Shown here in pieces: positions 11,524-22,879 of a stretch of 64,000 bases of DNA. The stretch lies in assembly GCA_015680685.1 (NCBI GenBank), contig MNCI01025089.1, positions 275,997 through 339,996 of the forward strand, written 5' to 3'. Both the position numbers and the translations under genes were made by a program. The stretch's first letter is position 1; every line of letters begins with the position of its first letter. The DNA comes from Gnetum montanum. Its lineage: Eukaryota > Streptophyta > Gnetopsida > Gnetales > Gnetaceae. Below the pieces are notes generated by a model. The model ran no database searches and was not told the DNA's origin. It worked only from the letters and a program-made list of their open reading frames with translations.

Positions 11524-12344
11524 TGATGAGTCATGATATTAGATCTATGATATCGAGTTCTCGATATCAGATCCTACAAAGTGATATCATACATGTGATG
11601 TCAGAACCTATCTCGTTGCCTATAAATAAGAGATGAGGAAACTTGGTTTCAAGGAGTTTTTCTTAGTCCCTTACCCAGATTCTTGTAGTTTTTCCTTTCT
11701 AGAGTTAAAATTATTTCTAAGTGCCTGCAGTAGGAGTCACAAAGTGAATGGAACTTTATTCTAGCATTGTGTACCTGAGCACACCTTGTATCCAAAACTA
11801 AATACAAACTTTGTGATAAACCTTGCAACATTTAGAATAGCTTATTTATTGCGTTTGATGTTATTTGCAGTTATTTAATGCTTTCATTAGTTAATTGATG
11901 TTTTTTATAGAATTATTAATTTTCAACAAGTAAGCACACTTAGTACAACCACTTCGAGCATACGTGGAACACTTGGTAACCCAGTAACAACTAGCATTTG
12001 GTAATCCCAATAGTGTTACACTGGTTCAGGATGTGTTTGACAAGTGGGAATAGATGTTGATGTTAGAACTACTAGAGCATAGTTGATTAGCTACTCACTT
12101 ATTTCATTTCTCCATTCTAAGAACCAAGAACATAAAACAAAAAAAAAAATCATAAAAATCACATATGTCAAGTTTATTTAACCATACAATAGTGTCATAC
12201 AAGTAAGCTTGGGAAGATAATGATCGCATAACCCATCCTTGTTCTGTGAAGGCGCATAAGCACTTAGTCCTTGGAGTTCAACTAGATCGTGTGTGAATGC
12301 TCATATTTGTATGGTTGGGCATAGGGGTACCTAGCTTCTCATCA
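11524..12344 (+). repeat. 3' LTR of E1
   Basis: Begins TGATGAGTCATGATATTAG and ends CTTCTCATCA, collinear with 2867-3701 apart from small indels and many transitions. The TATA box lies at 11621. The visible divergence between the two LTRs shows the insertion is not recent. Confidence 0.92.
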
Positions 12345-12349
12345 ATAAT
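12345..12349. repeat. Target-site duplication, right (ATAAT)
   Basis: Matches 2862-2866 exactly and abuts the CA end of the 3' LTR. Confidence 0.85.
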
Positions 12350-14130
12350 CACTTTTAAACAAGTCATAACAAAAAAGTGTGACTCATATCTTATAAGTTG
12401 TCATGACCTTTCCATGAAACATACACAACCATCAGTCAATTATGGAAGTAGAAGAAGAAAATTTGATCAGGTACATTAGAGATCAATAAGATAGAAAGTG
12501 CAAGTAATGATAAATCACTGGAGGAGGTATTGAACATAGCCTCATGTAGAAGTCAATCAAAATTAGAATCAAAACACTAAGGAACAAGAAATATATGTCC
12601 AAAGTAATGGAAATAGTTTGCAACAAGAATTATAATGAAATATAGAAGTTGTTATGATTAATTGAATTCGTAATGACCTTTCAAGGAACCTAAAAGATTA
12701 ACAAGTTACTCGTAAATGAAAGAAGTGAAGAAGGATTTAGTTTCTTAAATAGGAGAAGAAGATCCAATCTGAGCTATTTGTAATCTAGTATAGTTTTCTA
12801 AAGAGAAAGAGAAGACCATCCAAAAGGTTATGATGGAATAAAGAAAATGACTACAAAGAAGGATAGGCTACAAATGAGGTAGTAGTCCATAATAGACCAA
12901 AGTTGTGGATTGCTAAAGGAGACCATGTGGGCCTAGCCCACATAAAATTGACCAACAAGGAAAATTTCTAGAAGACTTATCATAAGTAACAATCAAAGGC
13001 ATACATCATAAGGATGTAGCCAAGAAGAATATGTTATGGATAAAAGAGTCATAATGAGTTAGTGAGATACCATGAAAGAGATACAAACAGTGTAATTATG
13101 AAAGGTGTATAATTAAGAGTTTGTTCAATAAATGAATCATATGTTAAGTTTTTTCATAACCTAAGAGATCCTTATAAAATTAGAGTTGTCCAAGAAGAGA
13201 TAAAACTAAACTCTAACAGTGTTTTTTATCAATAGATTGTATCTAGAATGAATAAGGTTGAAATGATATCTAACACCATGGAATATTTGGATTTTTTGAA
13301 GTGTATGGTACTACACCTAATACTCAAGGTAGCTAACCAAGATCTCCTAATAGTATTATCAATTTACCTACAATTCACTTTGATTTTTTGGAAAGATTTT
13401 CTTTAATCTTATATAAATGTTCAATAGTAGCCAATCACCAAAAAACCTAATCTTATCTTATATTATATATGGCACATGCTTTACATGATTTTGCATTAAC
13501 ATTTTTTAGGATGCAAAGAATGCTCTATATTATCCTACACCAAACTTCAATATAGAATTTAAGGTCATCACATAGATGTTGTATGTGGAAATTCTTGTAG
13601 GCACTAAGACAAGCAATGAATTTTGGGATAGCACAAGTTGAATTCTATAAATCTTAGGATGTACAGATGTTTCAATTATTTTTGGTTCCAACACAAGTAC
13701 TACAAAGTCATCCATTGTTACGATTCATAGTTGGACACACTTGTAAGTTTGAATGCAATTCAATTTAATGCTTAAAACTTTGTGTTGATGAAATGGAGAA
13801 AAAGTGAACATGGCGTAGTGTGTGTGTAAGGTATAATAATTATGTGACGTGGAATAAGAGACAAAAATAAACAAGACTGATAATGAAATTGATTGTGACC
13901 GAGGAATCCTAACACCATGACTATGTTTAGATAAGTGAAATACACAAAGTAAGTAGAACAAAGTAAGGCTTTTACTGTAATAGAATTAAAGACTTTGAAA
14001 TTGAGTCTGGATGTTGGAAAAGACTTTCAAGAACCATTATTCCCAAGGAAGTCTAATGCGAAGATTGTGGAGTGGATTCATTTGTCCAAGTCTGCTAAGA
14101 CTTGAGTGCACTGCTGAAAGCACCAGGGCA
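12350..14130. other. AT-rich DNA without recognised genes
   Basis: No domain, RNA or terminal repeat is supported. The short ORFs here have no family resemblance that I can see. Confidence 0.5.
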
Positions 14131-14240
14131 ATGGCGAGGGGGTGTTAAGAAATGTGATACATTAAAGCTATGACTCCTCGCGCCGAGCCGTCTTCCATTT
14201 TTAAAAAACATATTTTAATAAAATACATATTTTAATAAAA
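14131..14240 (+). repeat. Possible 3' LTR start with polypurine tract
   Basis: A purine-rich run, AATGGCGAGGGGG, is followed directly by TGTTAAGAAATGTG at 14143, the usual arrangement of a polypurine tract and an LTR. No matching second LTR or retroelement protein is seen nearby, so this could be chance. The stretch from 14240 to 14742 shows nothing else. Confidence 0.25.
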
Positions 14241-14742
14241 TGCGATCAGTATGATAGTTTTATACATAGAAATGGAACAGCGTGGAGAGCATACCATATA
14301 CGGTTTTATAATTCTTATTCTTTATGCATGTAGTATGCATAACGGTATTCACATTATACTATGTATCACTAGCATTACATGTATATTTTTTAAGGTAAGA
14401 AACATGGAGACAAACAAAATGGATTCAACTGATTCTGCTGTTGAGGTGAGCGTAAGATTTTAGCGTAGAGATAAAGTTGGTTTTTAGCGTAGAGATAAGG
14501 TTGGTTTTTAAGTAAATTCATTACCAAATTTTTGGAGTTACCTTTCTTTGGAAAGGAATTCATCGATGGAAAAATTTAAATAGAAAGTATGAATCTGAAT
14601 AGAACTTTTTTGCAAAAGGAAATTTATTAGCAAACAAGACCGAATGTTTGAATAAACATGTAGAGAAAGCATGATGAATATTTGGACAGCGTGTTGTTTC
14701 TAGAAAGGAATGGATGAAAACAAAAAACGTTTTCAAAAATGA

Positions 14743-15360
14743 ATTAAAGTAAAATCGGACACCAAAACTTCAATGTTTTACAGCACTTCTGATAACTGTA
14801 ATATTATTTATCTTATCACAATGCCTATAAATTTTTTAATTTAAATTTATAGGTAATTAATTTTATCCGTTTACACTGCCCACGCACCACTGCCAGTTAT
14901 GGAGTGACAGTATATATTGCTTTACCTTATTTTTAATGTTTTAGTAAAATTAAAGTAAAATCGGACACCAAAACTTCAATGTTTTACAGCACTTCTGATA
15001 ACTGTAATATTATTTATCTTATCACAATGCCTATAAATTTTTTAATTTAAATTTATAGGTAATTAATTTTATCCGTTTACACTGCCCACGCACCACTGCC
15101 AGTTATGGAGTGACAGTATATATTGCTTTACCTTATTTTTAATGTTTTAGTAAAATTAAAGTAAAATCGGACACCAAAACTTCAATGTTTTACAGCACTT
15201 CTGATAACTGTAATATTATTTATCTTATCACAATGCCTATAAATTTTTTAATTTAAATTTATAGGTAATTAATTTTATCCGTTTACACTGCCCACGCACC
15301 ACTGCCAGTTATGGAGTGACAGTATATATTGCTTTACCTTATTTTTAATGTTTTAGTAAA
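14743..15360 (+). repeat. Three 206-bp tandem repeats, apparently identical
   Basis: Copies at 14743-14948, 14949-15154 and 15155-15360 read the same base for base by eye. Each contains a hairpin with arms CCTATAAATTT and AAATTTATAGG (first copy 14824-14853). Such identity is striking among old decayed repeats; it means recent amplification, gene conversion or an assembly duplication. Confidence 0.93.
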
Positions 15361-15898
15361 AAGTCATCTTACAAGGAGATAATTAAGCATTTCTAGTCGA
15401 GTCAGGGTCACCTGAAAATGACTTCCACTGTTAGTCTTTTAAAACAGTCAACGTTTAATGGGATGCTATGAGTAACTACTGACTTGTACAGTAAATTATT
15501 ATTATTATTTGGCAAGTGGAGCAGATTCATTGTAGCATTCCGAGTCTTTGGCAAAGAATGGCATAAAGGGTTCGAGTAGGCACTCTTAGTCTCCGTGCTT
15601 AAGAAAGTCATAAGATGGATTAATACTATATCTTTTAAAATTAAAAATGGACAATCCTAATTGCATGTGCAATAGAGGTACAAGAAATTTTGGACATTTT
15701 TATATAGCGTTTCTAATCAAAATGTTGAGTACTCAACCTTCTCATGTTTTAATTTAAAGGAAATAGGATTTGAATGATGAGACAACTTTGTGAGGATACT
15801 AAGACCAATGACTTGACTTTGATATGGATAAGTTCAACCATGAAGAAGTTGTATAGGAGATTAAAGACCAGTAACTTTACTTTCACAAGTGAAGTAAT
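15361..15898. other. AT-rich DNA without recognised genes
   Basis: Nothing beyond random ORFs is seen. A short ATT microsatellite lies near 15495-15510. Confidence 0.45.
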
Positions 15899-16016
15899 GT
15901 TATATAGGAACAAATTAATGATGAAATTGAATGAAAGGGGCATTAAAATTGATTCACTTGTTATATAGGAACAAATTAATGATGAAATTGAATGAAAGGG
16001 GCATTAAAATTGATTC
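15899..16016 (+). repeat. 61-bp tandem duplication
   Basis: GTTATATAGGAACAAATTAA begins at 15899 and again at 15960; the copies agree over at least 56 bases, so this is a local, recent duplication. Confidence 0.9.
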
Positions 16017-16234
16017 CGAGTATCGGTATATGATGACCATCTTCAATTGTGCTTATGTTGTTTTCAACAATAGAAAAAATGTTTTCCATATGAAAAAGCA
16101 AGTACAATAGTAGTACCCATAAATGAAGTCGAAGCCTCAAGTGTTTCTTTTATAATTTTCATTGTTGCCCATACACTTGAATTTGATATTCCATTTGGTG
16201 GGGAAGTCTGAATTTGATTTATCTGCATTGCTAA

Positions 16235-16658
16235 TGTTGGCCATAGTTATCATGATAAATTTAGGCTATGGTTATCATGCTAAAATTCAGCTATGGTTAT
16301 CCTGCTAAAATTTGGCTATGGTTATTAAAATAGTGGGTGGTTATCATTAATTATTTAAGGGTCCCTTCACCAATATAAAAGGGACCTCCCTCACCTCAAT
16401 TTAGATCCATCACATACATCCCCTTTCCATCCCACTCTTACATTCTTCTTCTATTGCATGAGAGAGAGGCTTCTTCTTGTTCTCTCCTTGTGATGAAGAG
16501 AGAAGGTTGTTATCTCCATTTTTGATAATAAGATCCTTTTACATTTGCACATGGTTTTTTTTTTCTCCCCCACTTTGGGGGTTTTCCACGTAAAAGATTC
16601 ATGTCCATTGCTCTTTATTTTCATCTCATTTCATATTTTGCTACCAGATCTACTAACA
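16235..16658 (+). repeat. 5' LTR of copia B
   Basis: Starts TGTTGGCCATAGTTATCATG and ends at CTAACA. It holds a TATA-like box (AATATAAAAGG near 16374) and a CCCCCACTTTGGGGG inverted repeat (16567-16581) that the 3' LTR lacks. Four degenerate ~26-bp U3 units built on GGCTATGGTTATC lie at 16239-16335. Confidence 0.88.
16239..16335 (+). promoter_or_regulatory. U3 tandem motif array (GGCTATGGTTATC)
   Basis: About four units of roughly 26 bp, each with a core like CTATGGTTATC. The 3' LTR has one unit fewer (19398-19465). Repeated U3 motifs of this kind often act as enhancers in plant copia elements; that role is inferred here. Confidence 0.6.
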
Positions 16659-16662
16659 GTTG

Positions 16663-16675
16663 TGGTATCGGAGCC
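16663..16675 (+). promoter_or_regulatory. Primer-binding site of copia B
   Basis: TGGTATCGGAGCC follows the LTR by four bases and matches the initiator Met-tRNA type PBS typical of plant copia elements. Confidence 0.85.
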
Positions 16676-16726
16676 ACGTTCATAGTCCATGGAAATGTTG
16701 TAGATCGTGCATATAAAGTTTACAAA

Positions 16727-17350
16727 ATGGTTGGCAAATATGAACTAGAGAAGTTCAATGGAAGAAACTTCACATTGTGGAAAATGAAGATGGGGTTCTT
16801 TCACCTATTGCAGAAAAGAAGATTGCGAAAGAAATATGGGACAGTCTGATGAGGTTGTACAAGGCTAAATCACTCCACAACAAAATCTTCTTGAAGAGAA
16901 GACTTTACACTCTTTGTATGGTAGAAAATTGATTGGTAACTGACCATATCAACACCCTAAATACTTTATTTACTCAATTCACATCGCTGGGCTATAAAGT
17001 AGATGCAGGTGAGTGTGCAAAAATTCTACTTCAAATTCTACCTGATTCATATGATCAACTCATCATCAACTTGATCAACAATGTCCTTATGGATGCTCTT
17101 GTATTCGATGAGGTTGCAGATGTGATTCTTGAAGAAGACTGTGTAAGAACAAGGAAGATAGGTTGGCAAACAAGGTGGAGGCCTTAACAATGACGAGAGG
17201 GAGATTCATAGAACGTGATTCCAATTGGAACCAAATTCATGGTACATCCAAGTCAAGAAGTAAAAAGAAAAACATTACTTGCTACAATTGTGGCAAGAGA
17301 GGACACTTGAAAGAGTGGTGGAACAAGGAAAGTAATGAAAAGAATCCTCA
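16727..17350 (+). pseudogene. copia gag with damaged zinc knuckle
   Basis: Starts at ATG 16727 with MVGKYELEKFNGRNFTLWKM, the usual copia Gag opening. The frame is interrupted after about 40 codons; the capsid part resumes at 16933 (TLFTQFTSLGYKVDAGE, then LLQILPDSYDQLI) and the zinc knuckle at about 17278-17320 reads C-Y-N-C-G-K-R-G-H-L-K-E-W-W, so the last Cys of the CCHC motif is replaced by Trp. Gag would package the element RNA. Broken by a frameshift and at least one stop. Confidence 0.85.
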
Positions 17351-18670
17351 AGGGAATGTGGCAAGTACCTCATATGATGGTGATGTTATATACAGTGAGG
17401 CAACTATTGCTGAAGGTAGAAAGAAGGTCACAGATGTTTGGATCTTGGATTCAGGAGCAACATGGCACATGACCTCTTGGAGAGAATGGTTTTATCACTA
17501 CAAACCAATCCCAAAAGGATTTGTATACATGGGAAATGATCATGCTTTGAAAATCACTAGTAGTGGTACTATCAAGATAAAGATGTATGATGGCACTATT
17601 TGCGCCATACAAGAGGTACAACATGTGGAGGGCCTAAACAAAAATATACTATCTTTAGGACAACTAGATGATGTTGGGTGAAAAACTCATATAGAGAATG
17701 AGATCTTGAAGATTACCAAAGGTGCGCTTGTGGTAATGAAGGTAGAAAAGATTGCTACAAATTTGTGCATGCTTCTAGGGAGCACACATCAATTGGGAGA
17801 GTCTTCTATTGCATCAACTAGTTTGGAAGAAGAATCAATGATGTTGTGGCATCGAAAGCTTGGTCATATGTCAAAAAAAGGTTTGAAGATTCTCTCTAAA
17901 TAGAGACTACTTTCTGAGCTCAATTTGGTATGTTTACCATTTTGTGAGCATTGTGTTACTAGTAAGCAACATAGATTAAAGTTCAGCACAATAACAGCTA
18001 AGAGTAAATTCATCTTGGACTTGATGCACTCTGATGTTTGGCAAGCATTAGTCACTTCCCTAGGAGGAGCAAGATACTTTGTATCTTTCATTAATGATTA
18101 CTCTAGTAGATTTTGGGTGTATCCAGTCAAAAGGAAGGCAGATGTCTTTTCAATCTTCAAAGTTTTTAAAGCATGGGTAGAACTTGAGTCCCAACAAAGG
18201 ATCAAGTGTCTAAGGACAAATAATGGAGGAGAATATACAAGTGATAAATTTGATGCATTTTGTCAACAAGAAGGCATCAAGAGGGAGTTCACAATGGCAC
18301 ACACTCCTCAACAAAATGGAGTGGCAAAATGAATGAATAGAACCTTGTTGGAAAAAAACAAGATCAATGTTGAGGGCTGCAAATCTAACCAAGTCATTTT
18401 GGGAAGAAGCAATCAATACCGCTTACTATTTAATCAATCAATCTCCATCAACTACAATTGATCTAGAAACACCAATAGAAATGTGGATTGGTAAGCCAAC
18501 TATTTATTCTCATCTCCATACATTTAGAAGTTTTGTGTATGTGATGTACAATGACCAAGAAAGATCGAAGTTGGACCCAAAGTCCAAGAAATGTATCTTC
18601 CTAGGGTATGCTAATGGAGTTAAGGGGTATCGCCTATGGGATCCCACTACCCACAAGGTTGTCATCAACA
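17350..18670 (+). pseudogene. copia protease and integrase, degenerate
   Basis: Protease motif WILDSGATWHMTS at about 17440-17480 keeps the catalytic DSGA. The pre-integrase segment LWHRKLGHMSKKGLKIL follows near 17845. The integrase core runs HSDVW, FINDYSSRFWVY, LRTNNGGEYTS, HTPQQNGVAK, with Asp of HSDVW and the late Glu of GGEY present, though the middle Asp reads Asn (TNNG). Stops at 17679, 17901 and 18330 and one frameshift near 18360 split the frame. The integrase tail continues to VVINKV at about 18670 (IFLGYANGVKGYRLWDP). Each stop is one transition away from Gln or Arg. Confidence 0.88.
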
Positions 18671-19280
18671 AAGTGCAAAAGAAGGCAAAGAGAACTTGGT
18701 TTGCAAGTTGAACAAATCTCTGTACGATCTCAAATAGGTGTCAAGGTATTTGTACAAGAGATTTGACTCATATATGATAAGCCTTGGGTACAATAGACTT
18801 AGTGTAGACCCTTGTACATTTTTCAAGAGGTTTGATGAAGATTTTATCATTTTGCTATTGTATCTGGATGACATGTTGGTTGTAGGCCCCAACAAAGAGA
18901 AAATCCAAGAATTGAAGGCACAGTTGGCTAGGGAATTTGATATGAAAGAATTGGGACTAGCAAACAAGATTCTAGGGATGCAAATTCAACAAGACAAAAA
19001 TAACAAGAAGATTTGGCTTTCTCAACAAAACTAATTGGCTAATATCTTACAACGTTTTAACATGCAAGATTGTAAGCCAATTTCTATTCCACTTCCTGTT
19101 AATTTCAAATTATCCCTCGAGATGTGTCCTAACAAAGAAGTAGAGAGAAATCAGATGTCTCGAGTACCATATGCATCAATAGTGGGAAGCCTAATGTTCA
19201 CTATGATTTATACAAGACTAGACATTGCACAAGCAATGGGAGCGGTCAGTCAGTACATGGCAAATCCTAGATGAGATCAT
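18670..19280 (+). pseudogene. copia reverse transcriptase C-terminal half
   Basis: Opens within the RT at ENLVCKLNKSLYDLK, skipping the N-terminal half entirely, and continues through SVDPCTFFKRF and the catalytic box LLYLDDMLVVG (about 18855-18885) to LTVD-equivalent segments and PYASIVGSLMFTMIYTRLDI, AMGAVSQYMANPR. The YLDD box is intact. A stop after LSQQN (19032) and another after NPR (19272) break the frame. Only about 100 bases separate the end from the 3' LTR, so RNase H is almost wholly deleted. Confidence 0.88.
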
Positions 19281-19380
19281 TGGAATAGATGCTCATATGA
19301 CCTAGCAAAAACATAAGCAACATAGAATGGCAAGGTAGAAAGGATGGTGTGGAGATATGATTGATCCTTAATCAAAATAT

Positions 19381-19744
19381 CCAAGTGGGAGATTTTTGGC
19401 CATAGTTATCATGATAAATTTAGGCTATGGTTATCCTGCTAAAATTTGGCTATGGTTATTAAAATAGTGGGTGGTTATCATTAGTTATTTAAGGGTCCCT
19501 TCACCAATATAAAAGGAACCTCCCTCACCTCAATTTAAATCCCTCACATACATCCCCTTTCCATCCCACTCTTACATTCTTCTCCTATTGCATGAGAGAG
19601 AGGCTTCTTCTTGTTCTCTTCTTATGATGAAGAGAGAAGGTTGTTATTCCCATTTTTGATAATAAGATCATTCTACAATTACTTGTGGTTCCATTGCTCT
19701 TTATTTTCGTCTCATTTCATATTTTGCTACTAGATCTACGAACA
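19381..19744 (+). repeat. 3' LTR of copia B with polypurine tract
   Basis: AAGTGGGAGATTT at 19383-19395 is a typical copia polypurine tract. The LTR (19394-19744) matches the 5' copy but starts TT instead of TG, lacks one U3 repeat unit and the C-rich inverted repeat, and ends at GAACA. Confidence 0.88.
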
Positions 19745-20760
19745 ACTAATGCCATTGCCATATCTAATTTGCCCAAAAATGATGGTGCGGATAACTTTGC
19801 GTACACTAGGAATGGTAACGAAACTGAAAAGGTTAACTTATGAATAATAAATTAAAGTTTGATGGTTGGTTAGAAAATTTTTTGAAGTCCATATAAATGT
19901 CATGGGTGATGGAGTAGTAGTAGTAGTACTAGAATTGTATATTTTTCAAAAGTCTTTGAGAATCGAATGAAGAGAACATCAAAGTTTTAATTGCTTTTGT
20001 GAAAGTCATCCACTGCCATAACATGCACATAGGGATAACTGCCAACAAAATTTAGCACCGCTCTTGTCTGAATCAGACTTTAACAATCTAATTTTAAAGT
20101 GAATATGATTCCTCACAAAGTTACATTTAGTGGTTAAAACATTCAATGGAGGAAAAAGCATCATGTCATTTGCACCCAATTTGGAAAACTAACCATGCCA
20201 AAATTATTGTAAACATGTGTCATTCATATATATAGATGTTGTGTCTAACAACTTGACTTTTCTTAAGTGGATAAGATGCACAAAGATGAACATGTGGTAT
20301 GGGATAAGGTAATTGAAGGGAAGGATAATGCTTGAATTTTCTATTGAAAATTGACTTTATATTGATAAGATAATAGTAAATATCTTAGATTAAATATTAT
20401 GTGATATAAAAAGTCATATAGAATGAATTTGAACATGGCATAGGGTATAAGGCAATTGGAGCAACGAATTTTCTAATCCTAACTTTTCTATGTTAAATAA
20501 TAAACTCTAAGTTGATAGGATAATAATAAAGATATTGATGAAATTAAATGAATTGGAGAGATGTTAAGACTATGACTTTCTTCAAGCAAGTGAAATGTTG
20601 AACATTTTAAATTGACATGATAACAATAGTGGAGATGATGAAATGGCATAAATTCACATTAATTACAATGCCAATGGAAAAGCAAAGGCAATGAAAACAT
20701 CTTTTAGTAATAGATAACATCAAATAACACATTCCTAGGTTGACAACATGGTAGTGAAAA
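19745..20760. other. AT-rich DNA, partner of a dispersed repeat
   Basis: No gene recognised. 20075-20310 resembles 1141-1390 as described there. Otherwise nothing is seen. Confidence 0.45.
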
Positions 20761-21680
20761 GGGATGTCAATATTGAGTTTTGAACTTAACACCTTTGAGT
20801 ACAATGTTGTATGAGATAACTATCTAACTAGCAACCAATAGTCAATATTATGAGACTCAAACTAAAATCTTATATAAAAATATCATAAATATAGCCTTAA
20901 AAAAGAGAATAAAGTCTACTACGTAAAAATAAGTGAAGAAAGCAATTCACTAATACATGTGCATTTGACTTTTAATTAAAAGAATAAACCTTTTCATAAT
21001 ATGTAAGATGCTTTGTAATAATTAAAGAAATAAGAATAATGATGAACTAAAGTCAAATAAAATTATGTAAAGGAAATCAATCCTTAATATTCCAAATACA
21101 AAAATATATGTCTCATCAAAGTTGAATTCGAGAGTTAAATGCATGTCTCTTATACCTCATAAGTTCAATAATGAAAAATATGAAGGGGATGCCAAAACTT
21201 TAATTTAACTATAGATACACCCAAAAAAATATAGCCAACATGATGCATTAAAAGAATTATACAAGAATATAATGATACCTCAAGTGTGACTCAAACTAGA
21301 AGCTCTTAGTACAATTAGCTAACTACTTAAGCCACCTCTCACTAGCACAGTGAAGAATATGAAACCCACTAGGTAGTGGTATTAGCCACTCGAATGATGG
21401 TAAGATGCTCATTTCTCAAGTTGTAAAGCTTGGGTTTAGACACTTGAAAAGGGACTAGGCTTTTACTCATCTATGGGTGTTTAAGCCTATGAGTGATGAA
21501 ACTTTATTAGCCAACTCATTTAAAGCTTAGATTTTCTAAAATAACAAGGAGGTGTTAACATAGTAGAAAGGTTATTGATTTGGAATCTCCAATTTATGGG
21601 TTCGATTCTAGTAGATATTGCTGACTTATAAAGCTCTATTTGAGTTCTACCAAAGTTTCTAGATGGCTATATAGTTGTAA
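20760..21680. repeat. Cluster of weak tRNA-SINE-like pieces
   Basis: Four short segments have a box A-like and box B-like pair at roughly tRNA spacing: minus strand near 20765-20845 (AGTTCAAAACTC as B) and 21275-21350 (TGGCTTAAGTAGTTAGC as A, GTTTGAGTCAC as B), plus strand near 21375-21450 (GGGTTTAGACAC as B) and 21550-21615 (GGGTTCGATTCTAG as B, a good B-box match). None folds obviously into a tRNA and no clear poly-A tail or TSD was found. Old tRNA-derived SINEs are the simplest reading. Confidence 0.3.
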
Positions 21681-21872
21681 ACCTTAGGAACCTAGGTTAC
21701 CTAAATGGCAATAGAAATGTTTGAAATGTGTCTAGAACAATTTTTTTTGTAAGAACTTTAGGTAAAGGCTTAAACTCTATATGATATTTTATTTGCAAAA
21801 GCAAAAATGCTACCTATAGAAATTATAGTTCTTCAAAACTTACAACAGTTTCATAAAAAAACACTTACTAGT

Positions 21873-22837
21873 TGGTGAACAATGGATGCCCCCTACACCC
21901 ACCTAAGCATACAAATCACAATCATTCATGCATGATCTGGTCAAATTCCAAGGATGGGACTAGTTGTGGCATCTAGATTGTTAAGCATTGATTGCAAGAT
22001 GTTATCCTCCCACTAAGACTAGTGGTAGATATACCATATATGGTTTAATCTAAAATAAGGCATATGATGGTTGATGTTGTTGCAACCTTAAGCTAATCTT
22101 AATGATAATATAGAAATTAATTATTTAAACTAATTAACAATAGAAGAATAAATTCTGAACTAGCCTAAGGATGATGAGTGTTCATTCTTAGCTTGTCGTA
22201 CACATCCTAAAGCCACATATCCACTACTAGGATTACCAAGTGTTGTGCTACTCAGCAAACCAAGCAATAACACTTATAAGATTACTAAGCGAATATATGT
22301 TTATGCTTGAAACTAGTCATGCTCATTCTACCAATTGATTAACATGCATGGAAATGTAAATATTAACTAAATATATGAAAAGTAAATCTATTCTAAGTCA
22401 AAGTGTTGTAATGAATATGAAGTAATCTCAATCTTATTGTCATTCATGGAATGTGCCTAGGTATAATACCACTCAAATAATACACCATATCACTAACTTA
22501 AATTCACACTATAGGCACTCACTCACTATTTCCTAAGATCAAGAAATGAAACTACAAGAATCTAGCTACAAAATCATCAAAAGGTGCCAAATACATGGTG
22601 GGTGCTTGCATATTTATAGAAAAATATAGATATTGCATCAACAAAGATGCATTAATGCATCTAGCTATGTTAACAAGGATGCATTGTTGGGGCAACGTCA
22701 ATCCATCTAAGATGCATTGCTCATTAATGCATCTACACATTTTCAACCACACATGCATCAATGCATCTAAGATGCATTCACGAGGTTTTATTGATGACGA
22801 TGTATTAGCGAAGCTACCCAACATATCATGTCTTAAC
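21873..22837 (-). repeat. Gypsy LTR related to E1 (3' LTR of a minus-strand element)
   Basis: Read on the minus strand it begins TGTTAAGACATGATATG and shares R-U5 wording with E1-type LTRs (tgatctggtcaaattccaagga near 21940; accaagtgttgtgct near 22230; aaactacaagaatctagc near 22550). A TATA box (TATAAATA) is at 22611-22618. Just outside the LTR, 22838-22880 holds the block seen before other 3' LTRs (ACTTGAAGATGAG, AATGGGGATA as polypurine tract), so the element body should lie to the right; it is not recognisable beyond 22880. Confidence 0.7.
22625..22785. promoter_or_regulatory. U3 array of ATGCAT palindromes
   Basis: Eight ATGCAT palindromes, mostly as GATGCATT or AATGCATC, lie within about 150 bases upstream (minus strand) of the TATA box of the 21873-22837 LTR. 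They occupy the place where E1-type LTRs have GATATC. One copy sits in CATGCATC, an RY-like seed element; regulatory meaning is inferred. Confidence 0.6.
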
Positions 22838-22879
22838 ATATCCCCATTACTAACTAAAAACTCATCTTCAAGTTATATA

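Larger units (their letters stand above)
2867..12344 (+). mobile_element. Complete but dead Ty3/gypsy retrotransposon E1 (non-chromovirus type)
   Basis: A 9478-bp unit with two LTRs (835 and 821 bp), TG...CA ends, a 5-bp TSD, a PBS after the 5' LTR and domains in the order gag, protease, RT, RNase H, integrase. That order defines Ty3/gypsy. No chromodomain is visible after integrase. The PBS matches the TGGCGCCGTTGCCGGGGA type used by Athila/Tat-like plant elements, so the OTA branch is likely, but lineage needs an RT tree. Every ORF is broken by stops or frameshifts. This copy serves as the reference for the related fragments elsewhere in the window. Confidence 0.92.
16235..19744 (+). mobile_element. 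Ty1/copia retrotransposon with internal deletions (copia B)
   Basis: Two LTRs (16235-16658 and 19394-19744), a Met-tRNA PBS at 16663, then gag, protease, integrase and part of RT in the copia order (integrase before RT). The flanks are GCTAA before and ACTAA after, a 5-bp TSD with one change. The internal part is about 2.7 kb, well short of a full copia element, because the RT N-terminal half and nearly all RNase H are missing. It is non-autonomous and broken by stops. Sequence style suggests the Tork/Tnt1 branch, but that is inference. Confidence 0.92.

Noticed and set aside
21550-21615. Functional tRNA gene
   Set aside because: Only a B-box-like GGGTTCGATTC is convincing; no acceptor stem or anticodon arm could be paired.
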